64,000 bases of DNA from Owenia fusiformis. Its lineage: Eukaryota; Annelida; Polychaeta; Sabellida; Oweniidae. Location of the stretch: positions 35,023,759 to 35,087,758 of the forward strand of contig CAIIXF020000009.1 of NCBI GenBank assembly GCA_903813345.2, given 5' to 3'. Within the stretch, counting starts at the first letter, position 1. Each line of letters starts with the position of its first letter. The notes under the pieces are model-generated. The model was given only the letters and a program-made list of their open reading frames with translations. It was not told the DNA's origin and searched no databases. This document shows positions 38,093-47,800 of this stretch, piece after piece. The position numbers and the translations under genes are program-made.

Positions 38093-38257
38093 TATATCTC
38101 ATAAACAATCCTATGGCACAGTCATACACACAACCACATTTACATACACAACAAAGCATCTTTCAAAGTTTTCATAATGCCATGGAATTACATTTCAGTA
38201 TTTGATGTACTCTACTAAGAGTTTATTCAGGCTACAGGATTTACTGACCACATAACC

Positions 38258-38470
38258 CAGTGATCTCCCCAGGATATTCTATTAACTGGGTGCTAAATTC
38301 TCATTCGATCTGTTTTTTTGTCAAAGTATCTCAATATTTCACAGTTTTGGCAGGGTGCAGAGATTTTCAACTGGGAGCATGTCATTTTCAGATTTCCAAC
38401 TGGGAGCATGTCATTTTCAGCTTTTCAACTTGGAGCTGCACCCAGTTGCTCAATGCTGGGGAGATCACTG
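38258..38470. mobile_element. CAG...CTG MITE family A, copy 2, target duplication TAACC
   Basis: The perfect 15-bp inverted repeats CAGTGATCTCCCCAG and CTGGGGAGATCACTG are flanked by TAACC at 38253-38257 and 38471-38475. An internal 29-bp segment containing AACTGGGAGCATGTCATTTT is doubled. The element is probably inside the SEC31 3' UTR. Confidence 0.85.
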
Positions 38471-38654
38471 TAACCAATGTTAAATATACAGCCAGGTGTG
38501 GTGCTTTCTCGGATGGACTGCATTTCCATCTCTCATGTTTCTTCAAATATGTTTGTTCATGAGAGTATATAAAGTACTGGTCCTTACTGCTTAGTAAACC
38601 ATGACCATGATGAAAAGTCTGAAAGTAGGGTAATAATTTCCTATGTCACACTCC

Positions 38655-38843
38655 CTATTGCACGTATACTTGTAGATTAGAGGCAGCCTGCATGAGCACC
38701 TTAAGTCCAGGCATAAATGAGCTGATCTCAGAGAAGTTTCCTTGAGTTATCATCTGAGTATGTATAGATAGTCCAGTTTGGTAATCAAACTGTTGTATAG
38801 CCTGGATTATCTGGTGAAGACCTAGCGTCACATTGGAAGATAA
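38655..38843 (-). CDS. SEC31: SEC31 terminal exon
   Basis: Splicing to acceptor ATTTCAG (38845-38844) gives 62 codons and TAG. The product is LSSNVTLGLHQIIQAIQQ, FDYQTGLSIHTQMITQ, GNFSEISSFMPGLKVLMQ and a short tail. It aligns along its length with the end of vertebrate SEC31A (LSPTITSGLH ... SNFSETSAFMP-LKV). This is the only copy of the exon that continues into the true C-terminus. Copies further upstream stop after the first 28 codons. The next three acceptors (38960, 39077, 39194) are in the same frame. Confidence 0.93.
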   Translation of the reverse strand, partial: LSSNVTLGLHQIIQAIQQFDYQTGLSIHTQMITQGNFSEISSFMPGLKVLMQAASNLQVYVQ

Positions 38844-41800
38844 CTGAAATGGGAAAGCATATATTGTAACATTGGCATGTATAGATAGTCCAGTTTGGTA
38901 ATCAAACTGTTGTATAGCCTGGATTATCTGGTGAAGACCTAGCGTCACATTGGAAGATAACTGAAATGAGAAAGCACATATTGTAACATTGGCATGTACA
39001 GATAGTCCAGTTTGGTAATCAAACTGTTGTATAGCCTGGATTATCTGGTGAAGACCTAGCGTCACATTGGAAGATAACTGAAATGAGAAAGCACATATTG
39101 TAACATTGGCATGTACAGATAGTCCAGTTTGGTAATCAAACTGTTGTATAGCCTGGATTATCTGGTGAAGACCTAGTGTCACATTGGAAGATAACTGAAA
39201 TGAGAAAGCACATATTGTAACATTGGCATGTATGTATAGATAGTCCAGTTTGGTAATCATACTGTTGTATAGCCTGGATTATCTGGTGAAGACCTAGCGT
39301 CACATTGGAAGATAACTGAAATGAGAAAGCACATATTGTAACATTGGCATGTATGTATAGATAGTCCAGTTTGGTAATCATACTGTTGTATAGCCTGGAT
39401 TATCTGGTGAAGACCTAGCGTCACATTGGAAGATAACTGAAATGGGAAAGCATATATTGTAACATTGGCATGTATAGATAGTCCAGTTTGGTAATCAAAC
39501 TGTTGTATAGCCTGGATTATCTGGTGAAGACCTAGTGTAACATTGGAAGATAACTGAAATGAGAAAGCACATATTGTAACATTGGCATGTATGTATAGAT
39601 AGTCCAGTTTGGTAATCAAACTGTTGTATAGCCTGGATTATCTGGTGAAGACCTAGCGTCACATTGGAAGATAACTGAAATGAGAAAGCACATATTGTAA
39701 CATTGGCATGTATGTATAGATAGTCCAGTTTGGTAATCAAACTGTTGTATAGCCTGGATTATCTGGTGAAGACCTAGCGTCACATTGGAAGATAACTGAA
39801 ATGAGAAAGCATATATTGTAACATTGGCATGTATAGATAGTCCAGTTTGGTAATCATACTGTTGTATAGCCTGGATTATCTGGTGAAGACCTAGTGTCAC
39901 ATTGGAAGATAACTGAAATGAGAAAGCACATATTGTAACATTGGCATGTATAGATAGTCCAGTTTGGTAATCAAACTGTTGTATAGCCTGGATTATCTGG
40001 TGAAGACCTAGTGTCACATTGGAAGATAACTGAAATGAGAAAGCACATATTGTAACATTGGCATGTATGTATAGATAGTCCAGTTTGGTAATCAAACTGT
40101 TGTATAGCCTGGATTATCTGGTGAAGACCTAGCGTCACATTGGAAGATAACTGAAATGGGAAAGCATATATTGTAACATTGGCATGTATAGATAGTCCAG
40201 TTTGGTAATCATACTGTTGTATAGCCTGGATTATCTGGTGAAGACCTAGTGTCACATTGGAAGATAACTGAAATGGGAAAGCATATATTGTAACATTGGC
40301 ATGTATAGATAGTCCAGTTTGGTAATCATACTGTTGTATAGCCTGGATTATCTGGTGAAGACCTAGCGTCACATTGGAAGATAACTGAAACGAGAAAGCA
40401 TATATTGTAACATTGGCATGTATAGATAGTCCAGTTTGGTAATCATACTGTTGTATAGCCTGGATTATCTGGTGAAGACCTAGTGTCACATTAGAAGATA
40501 ACTGAAATGGGAAAGCATATATTGTAACATTGGCATGTATAGATAGTCCAGTTTGGTAATCATACTGTTGTATAGCCTGGATTATCTGGTGAAGACCTAG
40601 TGTCACATTGGAAGATTACTGAAATGAGAAAGCACATATTGTAACATTGGCATGTATGTATAGATAGTCCAGTTTGGTAATCAAACTGTTGTATAGCCTG
40701 GATTATCTGGTGAAGACCTAGCGTCACATTGGAAGATAACTGAAATGGGAAAGCATATATTGTAACATTGGCATGTATAGATAGTCCAGTTTGGTAATCA
40801 TACTGTTGTATAGCCTGGATTATCTGGTGAAGACCTAGTGTCACATTGGAAGATAACTGAAATGGGAAAGCATATATTGTAACATTGGCATGTATAGATA
40901 GTCCAGTTTGGTAATCATACTGTTGTATAGCCTGGATTATCTGGTGAAGACCTAGCGTCACATTGGAAGATAACTGAAACGAGAAAGCATATATTGTAAC
41001 ATTGGCATGTATAGATAGTCCAGTTTGGTAATCATACTGTTGTATAGCCTGGATTATCTGGTGAAGACCTAGTGTCACATTAGAAGATAACTGAAATGGG
41101 AAAGCATATATTGTAACATTGGCATGTATAGATAGTCCAGTTTGGTAATCATACTGTTGTATAGCCTGGATTATCTGGTGAAGACCTAGCGTCACATTGG
41201 AAGATAACTGAAATGAGAAAGCACATATTGTAACATTGGCATGTATGTTGTTGTATAGATAGTCCAGTTTGGTAATCATACTGTTGTATAGCCTGGATTA
41301 TCTGGTGAAGACCTAGTGTCACATTGGAAGATAACTGAAATGAGAAAGCATATATTGTAACATTGGCATGTATAGATAGTCCAGTTTGGTAATCATACTG
41401 TTGTATAGCCTGGATTATCTGGTGAAGACCTAGCGTCACATTGGAAGATAACTGAAATGAGAAAGCATATATTGTAACATTGGCATGTATAGATAGTCCA
41501 GTTTGGTAATCATACTGTTGTATAGCCTGGATTATCTGGTGAAGACCTAGCGTCACATTGGAAGATAACTGAAATGAGAAAGCACATTTTGTAACATTGG
41601 CATGTATAGATAGTCCAGTTTGGTAATCATACTGTTGTATAGCCTGGATTATCTGGTGAAGACCTAGCGTCACATTGGAAGATAACTGAAATGAGAAAGC
41701 ACATATTGTAACATTGGCATGTATAGATAGTCCAGTTTGGTAATCATACTGTTGTATAGCCTGGATTATCTGGTGAAGACCTAGCGTCACATTAGAAGAT

Positions 41801-44800
41801 AACTGAAATGAGAAAGCACATATTGTAACATTGGCATGTATAGATAGTCCAGTTTGGTAATCATACTGTTGTATAGCCTGGATTATCTGGTGAAGACCTA
41901 GTGTCACATTGGAAGATAACTGAAATGAGAAAGCACATATTGTAACATTGGCATGTATAGATAGTCCAGTTTGGTAATCATACTGTTGTATAGCCTGGAT
42001 TATCTGGTGAAGACCTAGCGTCACATTGGAAGATAACTGAAATGAGAAAGCACATATTGTAACATTGGCATGTATAGATAGTCCAGTTTGGTAATCAAAC
42101 TGTTGTATAGCCTGGATTATCTGGTGAAGACCTAGCGTCACATTGGAAGATAACTGAAATGAGAAAGCACATATTGTAACATTGGCATGTATAGATAGTC
42201 CAGTTTGGTAATCATACTGTTGTATAGCCTGGATTATCTGGTGAAGACCTAGCGTCACATTAGAAGATAACTGAAATGAGAAAGCACATATTGTAACATT
42301 GGCATGTATAGATAGTCCAGTTTGGTAATCATACTGTTGTATAGCCTGGATTATCTGGTGAAGACCTAGTGTCACATTGGAAGATAACTGAAATGAGAAA
42401 GCACATATTGTAACATTGGCATGTATAGATAGTCCAGTTTGGTAATCATACTGTTGTATAGCCTGGATTATCTGGTGAAGACCTAGTGTCACATTGGAAG
42501 ATAACTGAAATGGGAAAGCACATATTGTACATTGGCATGTATAGATAGTCCAGTTTGGTAATCATACTGTTGTATAGCCTGGATTATCTGGTGAAGACCT
42601 AGCGTCACATTGGAAGATAACTGAAATGAGAAAGCACAAATTGTAACATTGGCATGTATAGATAGTCCAGTTTGGTAATCATACTGTTGTATAGCCTGGA
42701 TTATCTGGTGAAGACCTAGCGTCACATTAGAAGATAACTGAAATGAGAAAGCACATATTGTAACATTGGTATGTATGTATAGATAGTCCAGTTTGGTAAT
42801 CATACTGTTGTATAGCCTGGATTATCTGGTGAAGACCTAGTGTCACATTGGAAGATAACTGAAATGGGAAAGCACATATTGTAACATTGGCATGTAAAGA
42901 TAGTCCAGTTTGGTAATCATACTGTTGTATAGCCTGGATTATCTGGTGAAGACCTAGTGTCACATTGGAAGATAACTGAAATGAGAAAGCACATATTGTA
43001 ACATTGGCATGTATAGATAGTCCAGTTTGGTAATCATACTGTTGTATAGCCTGGATTATCTGGTGAAGACCTAGCGTCACATTGGAAGATAACTGAAATG
43101 AGAAAGCACATATTGCAACATTGGCATGTATAGACAGTCCAGTTTGGTAATCATACTGTTGTAAAGCCTGGATTATCTGGTGAAGACCTAGCGTCACATT
43201 GGAAGATAACTGAAATGAGAAAGCACATATTGTAACATTGGTATGTATGTATAGATAGTCCAGTTTGGTAATCATACTGTTGTAAAGCCTGGATTATCTG
43301 GTGAAGACCTAGTGTCACATTGGAAGATAACTGAAATGAGAAAGCACATATTGTAACATTGGCATGTATAGACAGTCCAGTTTGGTAATCATACTGTTGG
43401 ATAGCCTGGATTATCTGGTGAAGACCTAGCATCACATTGGAAGATAACTAAAATGAGAAAGCACATATTGTAACATTGGCATGTATAGATAGTCCAGTTT
43501 GGTAATCATACTGTTGTATAGCCTGGATTATCTGGTGAAGACCTAGCATCACATTGGAAGATAACTGAAATGAGAAAGCACATATTGTAACATTGGTATG
43601 TATGTATAGATAGTCCAGTTTGGTAATCATACTGTTGTATAGCCTGGATTATCTGGTGAAGACCTAGTGTCACATTGGAAGATAACTGAAATGGGAAAGC
43701 ATATATTGTAACATTGGCATGTATGTATAGATAGTCCAGTTTGGTAATCATACTGTTGTATAGCCTGGATTATCTGGTGAAGACCTAGTGTCACATTGGA
43801 AGATAACTGAAATGAGAAAGCACATATTGTAACATTGGCATGTATAGACAGTCCAGTTTGGTAATCATACTGTTGTATAGCCTGGATTATCTGGTGAAGA
43901 CCTAGTGTCACATTGGAAGATAACTGAAATGAGAAAGCATATATTGTAACATTGGCATGTATAGACAGTCCAGTTTGGTAATCATACTGTTGTATAGCCT
44001 GGATTATCTGGTGAAGACCTAGTGTCACATTGGAAGATAACTGAAATGAGAAAGCACATATTGTAACATTGGCATGTATAGACAGTCCAGTTTGGTAATC
44101 ATACTGTTGTATAGCCTGGATTATCTGGTGAAGACCTAGTGTCACATTGGAAGATAACTGAAATGAGAAAGCATATATTGTAACATTGGCATGTATAGAT
44201 AGTCCAGTTTGGTAATCATACTGTTGTATAGCCTGAATAATCTGGTGAAGACCTAGCATCACATTGGAAGACTAGATAACGGCAACTCCGCGGAGTAGCA
44301 AATCCCAACGAACAAAATATCAATTACCGAATTCCAATCAATTATACTCATTACTTTGGTTGAAAATGAAAAAACTAGATTTTAGAATTGCGAATTCCTG
44401 CAAAGCAGCCATTTTGAATTTTCTGAGGTACAAATCTGAAAAATAATACCATAATTGTGATCTACTCCAAAATTCCTTCAATTTGAGTATAATATAGCCA
44501 TACTTTGAAGGGATCGAAAAATTATTGCGAAATCATACATTAGACAGCCATTTTGAATTTTACTAGGCTCGAATCAGAAAAAAGATACAATATTTGCAAT
44601 GTACTCTTAATTGCCTTTCATTTGAGTATAATAAAGCTATACTTCAGAAAGATCTAAAAATTAGCGAAAATTTCTGTTTTCCTGTCCCCCCATACATGGC
44701 CCCTGGGGGTCAGGATGAAAAACACGGAATATATGTGAAATAGATAAATGTTGTGAATACACTACCAAAATTTCAAACAATAATATTTATTACTTTGGTT

Positions 44801-47800
44801 TAGAATGAAAAATTTATGATTTTTGCGAAAAAGTCCCGTCATTTTTAAAGCGGCGGCCATCTTGAAAAAAAAATTTTTTGCATAAAACTATTGACCAATA
44901 TACATCTTTCCACTAAATATGAAGAAAATCTGTCAACTAGAATTTGAGTTATCTTCCGGACAGACGGACGGACTGACTGACTGATGGACTGACAGACTGA
45001 CGGACAGACGGATGGACGGACGGACGGAGGGCTTCACTATATCCCTAACGAACTTCGTTCGTTGGGATAATAACTGAAATGAGAAAGCACATATTGTAAC
45101 ATTGGTATGTATGTATAGATAGTCCAGTTTGGTAATCATACTGTTGTATAGCCTGGATTATCTGGTGAAGACCTAGTGTCACATTGGAAGATAACTGAAA
45201 TGGGAAAGCAAATATTGTAACATTGGCATGTATAGATAGTCCAGTTTGGTAATCATACTGTTGTATAGCCTGGATTATCTGGTGAAGACCTAGTGTCACA
45301 TTGGAAGATAACTGAAATGGGAAAGCATATATTGTAACATTGGCATGTATAGATAGTCCAGTTTGGTAATCATACTGTTGTATAGCCTGGATTATCTGGT
45401 GAAGACCTAGTGTCACATTGGAAGATAACTGAAATGGGAAAGCACATATTGTACATTGGCATGTATAGATAGTCCAGTTTGGTAATCATACTGTTGTATA
45501 GCCTGGATTATCTGGTGAAGACCTAGTGTCACATTGGAAGATAACTTAAATGGGAAAGCACATATTGTAACATTGGTATGTATGTATAGATAGTCCAGTT
45601 TGGTAATCATACTGTTGTATAGCCTGGATTATCTGGTGAAGACCTAGCATCACATTGGAAGATAACTAAAATGAGAAAGCATATATTGTAACATTGGCAT
45701 GTATAGATAGTCCAGTTTGGTAATCATACTGCTGTATAGCCTGGATTATCTGGTGAAGACCTAGTGTCACATTGGAAGATAACTGAAATGGGAAAGCACA
45801 TATTGTACATTGGCATGTATAGATAGTCCAGTTTGGTAATCATACTGTTGTATAGCCTGGATTATCTGGTGAAGACCTAGTGTCACATTGGAAGATAACT
45901 TAAATGGGAAAGCACATATTGTAACATTGGTATGTATGTATAGATAGTCCAGTTTGGTAATCATACTGTTGTATAGCCTGGATTATCTGGTGAAGACCTA
46001 GCATCACATTGGAAGATAACTAAAATGAGAAAGCATATATTGTAACATTGGCATGTATAGATAGTCCAGTTTGGTAATCATACTGCTGTATAGCCTGGAT
46101 TATCTGGTGAAGACCTAGTGTCACATTGGAAGATAACTGAAATGGGAAAGCACATATTGTACATTGGCATGTATAGATAGTCCAGTTTGGTAATCATACT
46201 GTTGTATAGCCTGGATTATCTGGTGAAGACCTAGTGTCACATTGGAAGATAACTTAAATGGGAAAGCACATATTGTAACATTGGTATGTATGTATAGATA
46301 GTCCAGTTTGGTAATCATACTGTTGTATAGCCTGGATTATCTGGTGAAGACCTAGCATCACATTGGAAGATAACTAAAATGAGAAAGCATATATTGTAAC
46401 ATTGGCATGTATAGATAGTCCAGTTTGGTAATCATACTGCTGTATAGTCTGGATTATCTGGTGAAGACCTAGTGTCACATTGGAAGATAACTGAAATGAG
46501 AAAGCACATATCGTAACATTGGCATGTATAGATAGTCCAGTTTGGTAATCATACTGTTGTATAGCCTTGATTATCTGGTGAAGACCTAGCGTCACATTAG
46601 AAGATAACTGAAATGAGAAAGCACATATTGTAACATTGGCATGTATGTATAGATAGTCCAGTTTGGTAATCATACTGTTGTATAGCCTGGATTATCTGGT
46701 GAAGACCTAGCGTCACATTGGAAGATAACTGAAATGAGAAAGCACAAATTGTAACATTGGCATGTATAGATAGTCCAGTTTGGTAATCATACTGTTGTAT
46801 AGCCTGGATTATCTGGTGAAGACCTAGCGTCACATTAGAAGATAACTGAAATGATAAAGCACATATTGTAACATTGGCAAGTATAGATAGTCCAGTTTGG
46901 TAATCATACTGTTGTATAGCCTGGATTATCTGGTGAAGACCTAGTGTCACATTGGAAGATAACTGAAATGAGAAAGCACATATTGTAACATTGGCATGTA
47001 TGTATAGATAGTCCAGTTTGGTAATCATACTGTTGTATAGCCTGGATTATCTGGTGAAGACCTAGTGTCACATTGGAAGATAACTGAAATGGGAAAGCAC
47101 ATATTGTAACATTGGCATGTATAGATAGTCCAGTTTGGTAATCATACTGTTGTATAGCCTGGATTATCTGGTGAAGACCTAGTGTCACATTGGAAGATAA
47201 CTGAAATGAGAAAGCACATATTGTAACATTGGCATGTATAGATAGTCCAGTTTGGTAATCATACTGTTGTATAGCCTGGATTATCTGGTGAAGACCTAGC
47301 GTCACATTAGAAGATAACTGAAATGGGAAAGCACATATTGTAACATTGGCCAACACATCACAAACCCCTTAAAACATGTTGAATTATATAAAACAATACA
47401 AAAAGTCATGAGAATAATGAAATGAAAGTGATTCATTTGTCTTGAAATATACTAACACAAACACCAGCATATGGTTAAAGCAGATATGAAATGATATATT
47501 TGACCTAAAGGAATCAAAATAATTTTTTGATAAATGTATTTGGACATGTTTTCTCATCAGTATTGTAAAAATTGTTTCACTCTAACGATCGTTATAGCTG
47601 CTTAATAAGCACTATTCGAATTGGTTGTGACATTATTGGCCCCCACGTGATCTCTCACTGGCCCCCACGTGACCTGCTCTGGTCCACTGAATATGACGTC
47701 ATTTGTTTTAGTAACGCCTTAGCAACTCTACTGCCGCCACTCTATGTTTACAAAATGCCGCCATGCATACTTTGTGATGTAGTCTCAGTAAACATACAGC

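Larger units (their letters stand above)
30354..38654. other. intergenic spacer between cadherin start and SEC31 stop
   Basis: This 8.3-kb AT-rich spacer should contain the cadherin promoter near 30.4-31 kb and the SEC31 3' UTR at its right end. I see no confident gene inside. It holds a possible plus-strand terminal exon (30607-30663), a hAT relic, two copies of a CAG...CTG MITE family, GCACCCCCCCTTGAG repeat fragments at about 32250 and 34899, and the possible poly(A) signals of SEC31. Confidence 0.6.
38755..47349 (-). repeat. SEC31 exon-derived 117-bp satellite, about 66 copies
   Basis: Each unit on the minus strand consists of 33 bp of intron end (GCCAATGTTACAATATGTGC, then TTTCCCATTTCAG) and 84 bp of exon (28 codons, LSSNVTLGLHQIIQAIQQ plus YDYQTGLSIH). 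The joining point is exon ...CTATACAT to intron GCCAATG.... Beyond the left end the exon continues uniquely (CTATACATACTCAG). Beyond the right end, intron sequence GTGTTG precedes GCCAATG. A minority of units are 121 bp through a doubled GTAT, and a few are 116 bp, changing the frame. The units keep the pyrimidine tract and AG but have no good donor. A Helitron-like element interrupts the array at 44272-45070. Confidence 0.95.

Noticed and set aside
41149-42492. A 447-codon open frame of LGLHQIIQAIQQ repeats as an independent repeat-protein gene
   Set aside because: It is the SEC31 terminal-exon satellite. The Met starts are internal to frame-shifted units and there is no separate promoter or unique sequence. 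Kept as an array, not a gene.
38755-47349. CRISPR-like array (regular repeats)
   Set aside because: Units are contiguous without unique spacers, and the DNA is animal with introns.
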